Part shown: positions 16,627 to 25,600 of the stretch, in pieces
How the letters are laid out: every line of letters begins with the position of its first letter
Numbering within the stretch: the first letter of the stretch is position 1
Translations under genes and position numbers: made by a program
Source: Bacillus_AD sp047238185
GTDB lineage: Bacteria; Bacillota; Bacilli; Bacillales; DSM-1321
Length of the DNA: 64,000 bases
Assembly (NCBI RefSeq): GCF_047238185.1
Contig: NZ_JBDFMI010000001.1
Span: 2,294,001 to 2,358,000 of the forward strand
Direction: 5' to 3'
Notes under the pieces: model-generated
What the model was told of the DNA's origin: nothing
Seen by the model: only the letters and a program-made list of their open reading frames with translations
The model's database searches: none

Positions 16627-17370
16627 TTACATGACCATCCCACCGTCGATTGTCAACGTTTGGCCGGTCATATAAGAGCTATCTTCAGACGCAAGGAAAG
16701 CAACAACTTTCGCAATATCTTCCGGTTGACCGAATCTTGCCAACGGAATTTGGCCCAGCATAGATTGGCGGACTTCCTCAGGCAATTGCTCCGTCATGTC
16801 AGTGGAGATGAATCCAGGAGCTACAGCATTGACTGTAATCCCCCTTGCAGCCAATTCCTTGGCCGTACTCTTCGTAAACCCGATCACTCCTGCTTTGGCA
16901 GCTACATAGTTAGCCTGGCCTGCATTTCCTGAAATGCCGACGACAGAAGCGACATTGATGATTCTTCCCTGGCGTTGCTTCATCATTGTCCTTGTCACAC
17001 TCTTCGTGCATAGGAATACACCTTTTAAATTTGTGTTAATGACGGCATCCCATTCATCTTCTTTCATTCTCATCAATAAATTATCCCTTGTAACACCGGC
17101 ATTATTGACAAGTATATCAATTCGGCCAAAAGCCTCCAGCACTGTTTTGATCATGCTGGCCACTTCATCGGAATTCGATACATCGCACCGGATTGCAAGC
17201 CCTTCGCCTCCACCGTCTTTAATCTCTTTCAACACCTGAAGCGCCTTTTCCTCACTGCCTGCGTAATTGACTACGACAGCGGCTCCGCGGCTAGCCAGTT
17301 CCAATGCGATTGCACGCCCGATTCCCCTTGAAGCTCCAGTTACAATTGCAACCTTGCCTTTCAGCATCAT
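16627..17370 (-). CDS. fabG: 3-oxoacyl-ACP reductase
   Basis: A 247-residue short-chain dehydrogenase/reductase that uses NADPH to reduce 3-oxoacyl-ACP in the fatty-acid elongation cycle. The cofactor motif TGASRGIG (about 12-19), NNAG (near 89) and the catalytic Ser with YVAAK (near 155) are all present, and the C-terminus TGQTLTIDGGMVM is typical. The ATG overlaps the fabD stop (ATGA) and sits after AAAGGAGGA. Confidence 0.98.
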   Translation of the reverse strand: MMLKGKVAIVTGASRGIGRAIALELASRGAAVVVNYAGSEEKALQVLKEIKDGGGEGLAIRCDVSNSDEVASMIKTVLEAFGRIDILVNNAGVTRDNLLMRMKEDEWDAVINTNLKGVFLCTKSVTRTMMKQRQGRIINVASVVGISGNAGQANYVAAKAGVIGFTKSTAKELAARGITVNAVAPGFISTDMTEQLPEEVRQSMLGQIPLARFGQPEDIAKVVAFLASEDSSYMTGQTLTIDGGMVM

Positions 17371-18317
17371 AACAATTCCTCCTTTAACGCACCAACGACA
17401 GCTTGGACTTCTTCCTCACTGCATGCAGAGTATAGTTTCACAGAACGGTTGGTTTTCTTAATTAAACCGGACAATACTTTCCCAGGACCGATTTCCACAA
17501 ATGTATCAACGCCCAATTCGATCATTTTCTCAACGCAATCCTGCCATAATACAGGAGAATACAATTGCTCAATCAACAGCGATTGTATTTCTTTTGCCGA
17601 AGTGACAGGCTGTGCTGTTACATTCGAAATGACGGGAATGGAAGAATCATGCCACTTTTTTGCTCCAAATGCATCCTTCAGTTTAGCTGAAGCCGGCTCC
17701 ATCAATCTCGAATGGAAAGGACCGCTTACATCCAATGGCAGTACCCTTTTCGCACCGATTTCTTTTGCTCTGTCCGCTACCTCTTTTACCCCTTCAGCCG
17801 AACCTGAAATGACGATTTGGCCTGGGCAGTTGATATTGGCCAATTGAACGGATTTTCCTTCAGCCGTAATAGCAGAAGTCAATTCCTCCAGTTTGCTTCG
17901 GTCCGAACCGAGTACAGCAGCCATGCTGCCAAGGCCGGCCGGCACAGCTTCTTCCATGAATTCTCCACGTTTCCGGACGAGTGTTACGGCATCCTCAAAA
18001 GATAGGACTCCTGCCGCGGCCAAAGCCGTATATTCGCCCAGGCTATGCCCCGCAACAAAGTCAGGATTGATGCCAGCGTCAGTGAAACGCGATAAAACAG
18101 CCATTGATGTCGTCAATAAAGCAGGCTGCGTGTTTGCAGTCAATGTCAATTTTTCTTGAGGCCCTTCGAAAATGAGTTTGCTCAATTCATCTCCCAATGC
18201 ACGGTCAGCAGTAGTGAAGTATTCCTTTACAGAAAGGAACTGCTCACTAAGTTCCTTTCCCATTCCGACTGTTTGTGATCCTTGCCCTGGAAAAACAAAA
18301 GCTATTTTTGCCATCAT
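17367..18317 (-). CDS. fabD: Malonyl-CoA:ACP transacylase
   Basis: A 316-residue transferase that loads malonyl groups from CoA onto ACP. FVFPGQGSQTVGMG opens the protein, the nucleophilic serine lies in GHSLGEY (about 92) and the catalytic histidine in GPFHSRLM (about 201). QLYSPVLWQDCVE is also typical. Two tandem ATG codons (18317, 18314) are possible starts after AAGGGAGAG. The gene follows plsX by 24 bases within the FapR regulon. Confidence 0.98.
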   Translation of the reverse strand: MMAKIAFVFPGQGSQTVGMGKELSEQFLSVKEYFTTADRALGDELSKLIFEGPQEKLTLTANTQPALLTTSMAVLSRFTDAGINPDFVAGHSLGEYTALAAAGVLSFEDAVTLVRKRGEFMEEAVPAGLGSMAAVLGSDRSKLEELTSAITAEGKSVQLANINCPGQIVISGSAEGVKEVADRAKEIGAKRVLPLDVSGPFHSRLMEPASAKLKDAFGAKKWHDSSIPVISNVTAQPVTSAKEIQSLLIEQLYSPVLWQDCVEKMIELGVDTFVEIGPGKVLSGLIKKTNRSVKLYSACSEEEVQAVVGALKEELL

Positions 18318-18341
18318 CTTCTCTCCCTTACTCTTTTCTAT

Positions 18342-19331
18342 CTATTCTTTTTCGTTATCCATATAAGCCTGTATAGTTGAAGCTACTTCATTTTGGACCA
18401 TCGTCTTCGTTTGGCGGATGGCATTGTAGAAAGCATTGCTGTCGGAAGAGCCATGCGCCTTAATGACCGGCGCCTTCAGCCCAAATAATCCGGCACCGCC
18501 ATACTCTGAATAATCCATTTGCTTTTTGATGTCCATCAATTCTGGTTTGAGCATTGCAGCGGCAAGCTTGCTTTTGAAGTTGCTCATCATTGCCCCTTTA
18601 ATCATTTTGAACAGGTTGGATGCGGTCCCTTCGATTGTCTTAAGAACCATATTTCCCGTGAAGCCATCCGTGACAACGACATCGGCGACGCCATTCATCA
18701 AATCCCTGCTTTCCACATTCCCAATGAAATGGATCGGTGCATTGCTCAATACATCATAGGCAGCTTTCGTCAAATCGTTGCCTTTCTTCTCTTCTGTCCC
18801 GATATTGAGCAGGCCCACGCGAGGCTTTTCGATCCCTCTTACCTTTTGTGCATATACGGATCCCATAATGGCAAATTGCAACAGGTGCTCAGGTCTCGCT
18901 TCAGCATTTGCCCCAACATCCAGCAAGACAAAGCCGTCTCCGTTTAATGTCGGCAAAGTCGGCGCCAGCGCCGGCCGTTCGATCCCTTTAATGCGCCCGA
19001 CCACGAATAATCCAGCTGCCATCAGCGCTCCCGTATTCCCTGCAGAGATGCAGGCATCCGCTTCACCGCTTGCAACCGCTTGTGCAGCAAGAACCATGGA
19101 AGCCTGTTTTTTCCTTCTGACAGCCCGGACAGGTTCATCCGTTGCCAATATTTCTTCTTCCGTATGAAGGATAGTAATCCTTTCGTGCGCGGTTATGTAT
19201 TGGTTGATTTTTTTTTCATCACCGACTAATACGATTTCAACATCTTCAAATGCCTTTACTGCAGCGACTGCGCCTAATACTGCTTCTTTTGGGGCATGGT
19301 CGCCGCCCATTGCATCAATTGCGATTTTCAT
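18342..19331 (-). CDS. plsX: Phosphate acyltransferase PlsX
   Basis: A 329-residue peripheral membrane enzyme that converts acyl-ACP to acyl-phosphate for phosphatidic acid synthesis. The N-terminus MKIAIDAMGGDHAP is the family signature, and GNTGALMAAG, TDGFTGNMVLKTIEG and the glycine-rich YGGAGLFGLK segment follow. A longer frame reaches 19409, but the family start is the ATG at 19331, preceded by AAAAAGGAT. The first 17 bases overlap the end of fapR, indicating tight coupling of regulator and target. Confidence 0.97.
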   Translation of the reverse strand: MKIAIDAMGGDHAPKEAVLGAVAAVKAFEDVEIVLVGDEKKINQYITAHERITILHTEEEILATDEPVRAVRRKKQASMVLAAQAVASGEADACISAGNTGALMAAGLFVVGRIKGIERPALAPTLPTLNGDGFVLLDVGANAEARPEHLLQFAIMGSVYAQKVRGIEKPRVGLLNIGTEEKKGNDLTKAAYDVLSNAPIHFIGNVESRDLMNGVADVVVTDGFTGNMVLKTIEGTASNLFKMIKGAMMSNFKSKLAAAMLKPELMDIKKQMDYSEYGGAGLFGLKAPVIKAHGSSDSNAFYNAIRQTKTMVQNEVASTIQAYMDNEKE

Positions 19332-19914
19332 TATAGCTGTCATCCTTTTTGTCCGTATTCGATCTGTACATTTCAAACGAGCCCTTAAATACAGTTTCAT
19401 TGCCCACACTACTATTGACTTCGACCGTCGACCGGTTATGGTCCTGATCCACCTTTATGACTTTCGCTTTGGCCACTACCCTTTCATGGAGCTTGACCGG
19501 GGTTGTAAAGATAATATTCGCTTTTGCGGTCAAAATGACTTCCTCATTCATGATGGCTACAGCCAGTGAATTGGCCTGTGCAAATAAATGATGCCCTCGG
19601 GCAATGCCATTCCTCGAGAAAACATGCTCTTTTTTGATATCCAAAATGGATATCCCACTTTTGTCCAATTCTATATCAATTATGTCACCGATGACCTCAT
19701 CGATCGGCAAGGATCTGATTTCATCGCTATGGTTTTGTTCGGCTACATGCTTTATTCTTTCTCTTAATTCAGGAATTGATAACTCCAAACGATCCAAACG
19801 AATGGTTTGGACACTAACAGAAAATTTTTCTGCCAATTCCTCATCCGTAATAAAAGGATTCAATTTAATGGTCTCTTTCAATAAAGCTTGGCGGTCTTTT
19901 TTACTGCGTCTCAT
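19315..19914 (-). CDS. fapR: Fatty acid and phospholipid repressor FapR
   Basis: A 199-residue repressor of lipid synthesis genes, released from DNA by malonyl-CoA. The N-terminal DeoR-like helix-turn-helix (about residues 1-60, DEELAEKFSVSVQTIRLDRL) is followed by a hot-dog fold ligand domain (about 75-190, GIARGHHLFAQANSLAVAIM). The start is the ATG at 19914 with GGTGGTGAT upstream; the longer frame to 19983 would place the operator inside the gene. The 17-bp FapR operator and promoter upstream indicate autoregulation. Confidence 0.97.
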   Translation of the reverse strand: MRRSKKDRQALLKETIKLNPFITDEELAEKFSVSVQTIRLDRLELSIPELRERIKHVAEQNHSDEIRSLPIDEVIGDIIDIELDKSGISILDIKKEHVFSRNGIARGHHLFAQANSLAVAIMNEEVILTAKANIIFTTPVKLHERVVAKAKVIKVDQDHNRSTVEVNSSVGNETVFKGSFEMYRSNTDKKDDSYNENRN

Positions 19915-19933
19915 GCTATCACCACCCGAAGTA

Positions 19934-19950
19934 TTATGACTAGGTACTAA
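19934..19950 (-). promoter_or_regulatory. FapR operator
   Basis: Minus-strand TTAGTACCTAGTCATAA differs from the known palindromic consensus TTAGTACCTRDTACTAA at only two adjacent bases. It lies immediately downstream of the -10 box, over the expected start of transcription, so bound FapR should block the fapR-plsX-fabD-fabG message. Confidence 0.88.
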
Positions 19951-19954
19951 CAGT

Positions 19955-19983
19955 AGTATATAGATATAAAAAAAAGATTGCAA
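19955..19983 (-). promoter_or_regulatory. SigA-type promoter of fapR operon
   Basis: Minus-strand TTGCAA (19978-19983), a 17-base spacer rich in T and TATACT (19955-19960). The -35 box overlaps the 3' arm of the recG terminator hairpin. Confidence 0.75.
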
Positions 19984-20001
19984 GATATTATAGGCAATCT
20001 T
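19966..20001 (-). terminator. Intrinsic terminator of recG
   Basis: An eight-base stem AAGATTGC/GCAATCTT (19974-19981 and 19994-20001) with a 12-base loop is followed on the minus strand by a run of T. The stem is AT-rich, so termination may be partial. Its distal arm and T run form the -35 box and spacer of the fapR promoter. Confidence 0.65.
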
Positions 20002-20038
20002 ACAATCTATTTTTCAGTGTAACGCAGTAAAGGATATT

Positions 20039-22084
20039 CTAATCCAATTTTTCATTGGAGAAAACGCCGGTCTGATTAAGTTCGTCCCTTAAATCGTCAT
20101 ATATCTGTTCATGCCAGAACGCTTCGCTGTTCACCAATTGGGAGGCGTCTTCCCGGGCGGTCTCCAATATTCTGTAATCGTGGATTAAGTCTGCAACCTT
20201 GAATTCAGGCATGCCGCTTTGCTTCCTTCCAAAGAAATCCCCTGGGCCTCGAAGCTCAAGGTCTTTTTCCGAAAGAACAAATCCGTCTTGGGTCTCTGTC
20301 ATGATCCGCATCCGCTCCTTGCCATTCTCCGATTTGGCATCGCTAATCAACATACAATAGGATTGGGAACTTCCCCTGCCAACCCGGCCGCGCAATTGGT
20401 GCAACTGGGAAAGGCCGAATCTTTCAGCATCATATATAACCATGAAAGATGCATTCGGCACATTGACTCCAACTTCAACAACTGTTGTAGAGACGAGTAT
20501 TTGCGTATCATTATCGCTAAATGATTGCATCACCTCTTCCTTTTCAGACGGAAGGAGCTTGCCGTGCATTAAGCCGACCTTATAGCTTCCTGAAAAGTAT
20601 TGCAGCAGCATATCATATACTTCAATCGCATTCTGCAGATCCAACTTCTCCGATTCTTCGATTAAGGGACAGATTACATAAGCCTGCCTACCCTGTTTCA
20701 ATTCCTTTGTCATAAAAGCTAGAATTCGCTCAAGCATGTCATGTTTGACCCAAAAAGTTTCGATTGGCTTACGTCCTGCAGGCATTTCATCAATAATGCT
20801 TACGTCCATTTCACCAAAAACAGTAATGGCAAGCGTTCTCGGTATCGGTGTAGCCGTCATGAACAAAACATCGGGATTTTCGCCTTTCTCCCTCAATATG
20901 CGCCGCTGGTTCACTCCAAAGCGGTGCTGCTCGTCCGTTATAACCAAGCCCAATTTATTATAAAAGACTTCATCACCTATCAACGCATGTGTGCCGACTA
21001 AAATATCAATTTCCCCAGTCTTCAACTCTTCCAAAAGCTCTCTCCGTTTTTTTCCTTTGACGGATGAAGTGAAAAGTTCAGCCCTGACACCAGTGTGTTC
21101 GAATAATGCCTTTAATGACTGGGCATGCTGTTCAGCTAAGATTTCGGTTGGAACCATCAATGCCCCCTGAAAACCGGCACTCACTGTCGCAAGCAGAGCT
21201 ATGGAAGCGACAACGGTTTTCCCCGACCCCACATCACCCTGGAGCAATCGGTTCATCCTGTAAGGACTTTTCATATCGGACAATATTTCTCCGACTACCC
21301 GATTTTGTGCCCCCGTAAGCGGAAAAGGAAGGCTTGTCAAATAAGCAGAAACTTGATTCTCATCCCACTTGTGGGAAATACCGGCCGAACCTTCTCGTTC
21401 CACTCTCCTCAATGCCTGCATTTTCAACTGGAACATTAATAGTTCTTCATAAGCCAACCTGCGCCTTGCCTGCTTTAAATCTTCAGAAGAAGCAGGGAAA
21501 TGCATGGCCCTCAAGGCTTGCTCTTTTCCTAGCAATCGATACTTTTGCAATACGGCAGGAGGCAAGGGATCTTGTATGTGCCCCCCAAATTGTTCGAATG
21601 CTATGGAGATGAACTTCCTCAAGCCTTTAACGGTTATACTTCCTTTTGTGGAATAAACCGGCTCAAAAGACTGCTGCAATTCATGCTCCCCGATAAAAAA
21701 ATCCGTAGCTGTTATCGTCTGCCTGTTCCGGTCCCATTTACCGCTTATTGTCACATGCTGCTGGAGTGAAAACTTATTTTTCAGATAAGGCTGGTTAAAG
21801 AAAACGACCGAAATCAAATATCGGCCTACAAGCAGCTTAAACGTTAGCCGGGACTTCTTTTTGCCGAAAAAGACCGTTGAAGGCGTGCTATGTATAACGC
21901 CTTCAACCGTAACCTTTTCATCCTGAACGGCTTCTTCAAGATCTTTTAAACGGAAATCCTCGTATCGGAAAGGAACATATTCCAAAAGGTCCTTTATTGA
22001 AGCAATCCCCATATCGGCAAGGGCTGATGCTGTTTCGCTCCCTATCCCTTTTATAATGGTTACTGGATTGGATAATTCGTTCAT
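20039..22084 (-). CDS. recG: ATP-dependent DNA helicase RecG
   Basis: A 681-residue branch-migrating helicase that remodels stalled replication forks and Holliday junctions. The N-terminal wedge (OB-fold) domain covers about residues 1-230. Helicase motifs follow: GDVGSGKTVVA (near 285), ITDEQHRFG (DEQH box near 387), MTATPIPRTLA, STTVVEVGVNVPNA and LHQLRGRVGRG. The ATG overlaps the sdaAA stop by four bases; the ribosome site is weak, so coupling to sdaAA is likely. Confidence 0.98.
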   Translation of the reverse strand: MNELSNPVTIIKGIGSETASALADMGIASIKDLLEYVPFRYEDFRLKDLEEAVQDEKVTVEGVIHSTPSTVFFGKKKSRLTFKLLVGRYLISVVFFNQPYLKNKFSLQQHVTISGKWDRNRQTITATDFFIGEHELQQSFEPVYSTKGSITVKGLRKFISIAFEQFGGHIQDPLPPAVLQKYRLLGKEQALRAMHFPASSEDLKQARRRLAYEELLMFQLKMQALRRVEREGSAGISHKWDENQVSAYLTSLPFPLTGAQNRVVGEILSDMKSPYRMNRLLQGDVGSGKTVVASIALLATVSAGFQGALMVPTEILAEQHAQSLKALFEHTGVRAELFTSSVKGKKRRELLEELKTGEIDILVGTHALIGDEVFYNKLGLVITDEQHRFGVNQRRILREKGENPDVLFMTATPIPRTLAITVFGEMDVSIIDEMPAGRKPIETFWVKHDMLERILAFMTKELKQGRQAYVICPLIEESEKLDLQNAIEVYDMLLQYFSGSYKVGLMHGKLLPSEKEEVMQSFSDNDTQILVSTTVVEVGVNVPNASFMVIYDAERFGLSQLHQLRGRVGRGSSQSYCMLISDAKSENGKERMRIMTETQDGFVLSEKDLELRGPGDFFGRKQSGMPEFKVADLIHDYRILETAREDASQLVNSEAFWHEQIYDDLRDELNQTGVFSNEKLD

Positions 22085-22968
22085 TTTTTCTTATTGAGCG
22101 ACATCCCGAAAATTTTCGCTTCCAGTTCCCGCCCTGTCGGAGTTGCCGCCAAACCTCCTTGCGCTGTCTCGCGAAGTGCGACAGGCATTGTTTGGCCGAT
22201 CCGGTACATAGCATCAATTACCTCATCGCACGGAATTCTGCTGGTCACCCCAGCCAACGCCATATCCGCAGCAACGACTGCATTTGCAGCTCCCATAGCA
22301 TTGCGTTTAACACAAGGCACTTCGACCAGCCCAGCAACCGGGTCACAAACAAGGCCCAGCATATTTTTTAGCGTTATAGCCATCGCTTCCGCACTTTGGG
22401 AAGGTGTGCCTCCAGCCATTTCCACAATAGCAGCCGCAGCCATCCCCGCAGCTGAACCAACTTCAGCCTGGCAGCCGCCTGCAGCTCCGGAAATACTTGC
22501 ATTGTTGGCTACCACATATCCAAAAGCACCCGAAGTGAAAAGGAACTCAACCATTTGCTCCTTGCTTGGATTCAATTTAGGTATTAAAGCGAACAACGTT
22601 CCAGGGACCACACCGGCAGAGCCTGCTGTCGGCGTGGCACAAATGGTACCCATAGCCGCATTCACTTCATTCGTGGCAACAGCCTTACTGACTGCGTCCA
22701 ATAAAAGATTTCCTGAAAGGCCTTTTCCTGAAGCAATATATTTTTGAAGCAAGACTGCGTCTCCACCCGTTAAACCAGAATGGGAATGCACGCCTGCAAG
22801 CCCCCGTTCAATCGCCTTTTCCATTACATCGAGATTCTTTTCCATTTTTTGAATTACTTCCTCTTTGGAAAGTCCCGTTACTTTCATTTCCTGTTCAACC
22901 ATGATTGCTGATATTTTTTTATTTTGGCTTTCTGCCAATTCAACCAATTCGGCAACATTTCTAAACAT
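22081..22968 (-). CDS. sdaAA: L-serine dehydratase alpha subunit
   Basis: A 295-residue subunit of the iron-sulfur L-serine deaminase, which turns serine into pyruvate and ammonia. HSGLTGGDAVLL near residue 78, the cysteine-containing segments TICATPTAGSAGV, GGCQAEVGSA and LVCDPVAGLVEVPCVKRNA supply the [4Fe-4S] ligands. A frame opening at 23007 runs through the upstream gap, but GGGAGGG precedes the ATG at 22968, and MFRNVAELVELAE is the normal N-terminus. A perfect cre-type sequence lies in its leader. Confidence 0.97.
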   Translation of the reverse strand: MFRNVAELVELAESQNKKISAIMVEQEMKVTGLSKEEVIQKMEKNLDVMEKAIERGLAGVHSHSGLTGGDAVLLQKYIASGKGLSGNLLLDAVSKAVATNEVNAAMGTICATPTAGSAGVVPGTLFALIPKLNPSKEQMVEFLFTSGAFGYVVANNASISGAAGGCQAEVGSAAGMAAAAIVEMAGGTPSQSAEAMAITLKNMLGLVCDPVAGLVEVPCVKRNAMGAANAVVAADMALAGVTSRIPCDEVIDAMYRIGQTMPVALRETAQGGLAATPTGRELEAKIFGMSLNKKK

Positions 22969-22988
22969 TATGCAACCCTCCCTGCGTT

Positions 22989-23002
22989 TGTAAGCGCTCT
23001 CA
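22989..23002. promoter_or_regulatory. Candidate CcpA cre site
   Basis: TGTAAGCGCTCTCA matches the catabolite-responsive-element consensus TGWAANCGNTNWCA at every position. It occupies the 45-base gap between sdaAB and sdaAA, where bound CcpA-HPr(Ser-P) could act as a roadblock to transcription of the alpha subunit. Binding is inferred from the match alone. Confidence 0.55.
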
Positions 23003-23013
23003 GACAAAGAGGC

Positions 23014-23676
23014 TTAATCAACGATTTTTGTCACAGCCAATATGTGTGGCAACTTCTCCAATTCATTCAGAATGGAATCATCGATATTTTCATCCACTTC
23101 AATGATCATAAGCGCTTTTTTACCGACCTCTTTACGCGATACTTCCATATGTCCAATATTGAGTTCATGCTTAGCCAACAAATTGGCTACATTAGCGATA
23201 CAGCCAAAACGGTCTGTATGCTCGACCAAAAGGGCTGGATGATGGCCGGACAATTTCAATTCAAAGCCGTTAAGCTCGATAATCTCGATTTTTCCGCCCC
23301 CGATGGAGATCCCCACCAATTCCATTTCCGATTGATCATCTCCCATGTGGATCCGCACCGTATTCGGATGGTCAGTCAACGCTTCCTCTTCAAAAAATGC
23401 AATTTTCATTTTCTGTTTTTCGGCAATTGAGATGCTCTCGATAATCCGTTCGTCATCCGTGTCAAAATCCAATATGCCGCCGACGATGGCAACATCAGTG
23501 CCGTGGCCTTTATATGTCTTTGCAAATGAGCCGAACAGATGGACATTCACCCATTCTGGCTGCCTTCTAAAGAGGCTTCTTGCCACTTTGCCAATTCGGG
23601 CCGCCCCAGCTGTATGAGAACTTGAAGGTCCGATCATAATCGGGCCGATAATATCAAATACGCTTTTATATTTCAT
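23014..23676 (-). CDS. sdaAB: L-serine dehydratase beta subunit
   Basis: A 220-residue partner of SdaAA. The N-terminal catalytic-domain part has the signature MIGPSSSHTAGAARIG (about 14-29), and residues about 145-220 form an ACT domain (VEHTDRFGCIANVANLLAKH) expected to sense serine. The two-subunit arrangement is the Gram-positive form of the enzyme. The ATG is preceded by GAGGGGAT. A perfect TATAAT on the minus strand in the upstream gap (about 23730-23735) is a possible -10 box without a clear -35. Confidence 0.97.
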   Translation of the reverse strand: MKYKSVFDIIGPIMIGPSSSHTAGAARIGKVARSLFRRQPEWVNVHLFGSFAKTYKGHGTDVAIVGGILDFDTDDERIIESISIAEKQKMKIAFFEEEALTDHPNTVRIHMGDDQSEMELVGISIGGGKIEIIELNGFELKLSGHHPALLVEHTDRFGCIANVANLLAKHELNIGHMEVSRKEVGKKALMIIEVDENIDDSILNELEKLPHILAVTKIVD

Positions 23677-23816
23677 ATAATCCCCTCACAAATAAAGATT
23701 ATGGTATGCAGTTACTGTCAAACACATTTATTATAATATAAATAGCTCTGAACTCATATATTTTACTACATCTTCCAAACAGAAGCACATTAAATGCTAT
23801 TTATGCCTGATAACGG

Positions 23817-23851
23817 TAAAACAGGAATAGGAGACGAGCTCCTATTCCTGT
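23817..23851 (-). terminator. Intrinsic terminator of yloU-fakA
   Basis: A 13-base perfect stem ACAGGAATAGGAG/CTCCTATTCCTGT with a five-base loop (23821-23851), followed on the minus strand by TTTT. It lies 53 bases after the fakA stop and separates it from sdaAB. Confidence 0.85.
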
Positions 23852-23904
23852 CCGTTATAATTGTTCGATTGTCTCGCAAAGCCGTCGAAGCATTACGTGC
23901 CAGT

Positions 23905-25584
23905 TTATTCAACCGCAAAAATAAAAGAGTAGAGCGGCTGTTTACCGTTATGCACTTCTACTTCCACTTCATCATACGTTTCTTCGCAATACGTAACAAG
24001 AGCATCCATATCCTCACCCGAAACATCTTCACCGTATATGATGGTCAGAATTTCGGAATCTCCGTCAATCATGTGCTCCAGCAATTGTTTAGCGGCATCG
24101 ATTTGATTTTTGCTTTTGTTTTTAATTTTACCTTCTTCGATTCCCATGAAATCTCCGCTTTCGATATCAAGGCCTTCAATTTTCGTATCTCTAACAGCAT
24201 ACGTAACTTGTCCGGTTTTGACATGGGAAAGGGCGTTTTTCATTGCCTTGCTGTTCTCTTCGACAGATAAGGCCGGATTGAATGACAATAGGGCACTCAT
24301 TCCTTGAGGAACTGTTTTAGAAGGGATTACGACCACATTTTCCTCGACTAGATCAACAGATTGTTGAGCCGCCATAATGATGTTTTTATTGTTTGGAAGG
24401 ATAATCACGTTTTTCGCGTTGACCTCTTTGATGGCTTTCACAATATCCTCCGTACTTGGATTCATTGTTTGCCCGCCTTCAATCACGACTTTCGCGCCAA
24501 TGCTTCTGAAGAGATCAGCTACACCAGATCCCATAGCAACCGTTACAATGCCGAACTCTTCTTTTTTCTTCTGCGCCGGCTTTTCTATAACAGGAGCCTG
24601 TGTTTTTCCGACAATGCTTGAATGCTGCTCTCTCATGTTATCGACTTTGATTTTGATCAAACTGCCGAATTTTTGCCCATAATTTAAGCATTCACCAGGC
24701 TGTTCAGAATGGATATGCACTTTGACAATCTCGTCATCGGAAATCACCAGCAAAGAATCTCCATAATGGCTTAGGTCATTTCTGAATGTCTTTTCATCAA
24801 AAGGGTGTTTCTTAAGTTTATCCTCTTCAAATCGGACCATAAATTCAGTACAGTATCCGAATACAATATCTTCTGTATTGATGTGTCCCTGAACATTCAT
24901 ATGATGTTCAGCGTTGACCAATTGATCCATGGATGGCTGTTCGGACATCGGTGCCTCTCCAGCCTTTTCACCTTTCATCTGGGCAAGAAATCCCTCGTAA
25001 ACAAAAACGAGGCCTTGTCCGCCGCTATCGACTACGCCTACTTCCTTTAAGACAGGCAATAAGTCAGGAGTCCTTTGCAAAGAAGCATTAGCCTCTTTCA
25101 CAATATCCTCCATAACGATAATCAAATCGTCCGTTCTCTCCGCTGAAGCGACCGCCGCTTTTGCTGCATCCTTCGCAACTGTCAGAATCGTCCCTTCAAC
25201 CGGCTTCATAACCGCTTTATAAGCTGTATCGACACCAGCAGAAAATGCAGCTGCGAACTCCTGGGCATCGATGTTTTCATTGTTCTCTATTTTTTTCGCA
25301 AAACCGCGGAATAATTGAGATAGAATAACTCCCGAGTTTCCTCTTGCCCCCATCAGCAATCCTTTGGATAAAGCTGAACCAACTTTTCCGATATGGTCTT
25401 GAATGTGGGCTTGCGCTTCCTTGGCACCAGAAGTCATAGACAAATTCATATTTGTTCCAGTGTCGCCATCGGGCACAGGAAAGACGTTTAATGCATCAAC
25501 CAACGCTGCATTGGCTGATAGCTGGTTTGCACCCATGATAATCATTTCTGCAAAACGCTTTCCATCTAAACTTGTAATTGACAC
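23905..25584 (-). CDS. fakA: Fatty acid kinase catalytic subunit FakA (YloV)
   Basis: A 559-residue DAK2-domain kinase that phosphorylates FakB-bound fatty acids so that PlsX/PlsY can use them. The N-terminal nucleotide domain (about 1-200) holds NVFPVPDGDTGTNMNLSM and GARGNSGVILSQLFRG. A middle region (about 230-310, with IVKVHIHSEQPG) and a C-terminal DegV-like domain (about 340-559, IVTVAMGSGVADLFRSIG) follow. The start is GTG at 25584 after AAGGAGGA. It lies 16 bases after yloU, as in most Firmicutes. Confidence 0.95.
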   Translation of the reverse strand: MSITSLDGKRFAEMIIMGANQLSANAALVDALNVFPVPDGDTGTNMNLSMTSGAKEAQAHIQDHIGKVGSALSKGLLMGARGNSGVILSQLFRGFAKKIENNENIDAQEFAAAFSAGVDTAYKAVMKPVEGTILTVAKDAAKAAVASAERTDDLIIVMEDIVKEANASLQRTPDLLPVLKEVGVVDSGGQGLVFVYEGFLAQMKGEKAGEAPMSEQPSMDQLVNAEHHMNVQGHINTEDIVFGYCTEFMVRFEEDKLKKHPFDEKTFRNDLSHYGDSLLVISDDEIVKVHIHSEQPGECLNYGQKFGSLIKIKVDNMREQHSSIVGKTQAPVIEKPAQKKKEEFGIVTVAMGSGVADLFRSIGAKVVIEGGQTMNPSTEDIVKAIKEVNAKNVIILPNNKNIIMAAQQSVDLVEENVVVIPSKTVPQGMSALLSFNPALSVEENSKAMKNALSHVKTGQVTYAVRDTKIEGLDIESGDFMGIEEGKIKNKSKNQIDAAKQLLEHMIDGDSEILTIIYGEDVSGEDMDALVTYCEETYDEVEVEVHNGKQPLYSFIFAVE

Positions 25585-25600
25585 AAATGTTTCCTCCTTA

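Noticed and set aside
22094..22747. 217-residue plus-strand frame
   Set aside because: Antisense shadow of sdaAA, Ala/Pro/Ser-rich, no plausible start signals.
23677..23904. TTGACA as -35 box of sdaAB
   Set aside because: TTGACA lies on the minus strand near the gene, but no -10 occurs at 15-19 bases from it; the TATAAT in the gap lies upstream of it.
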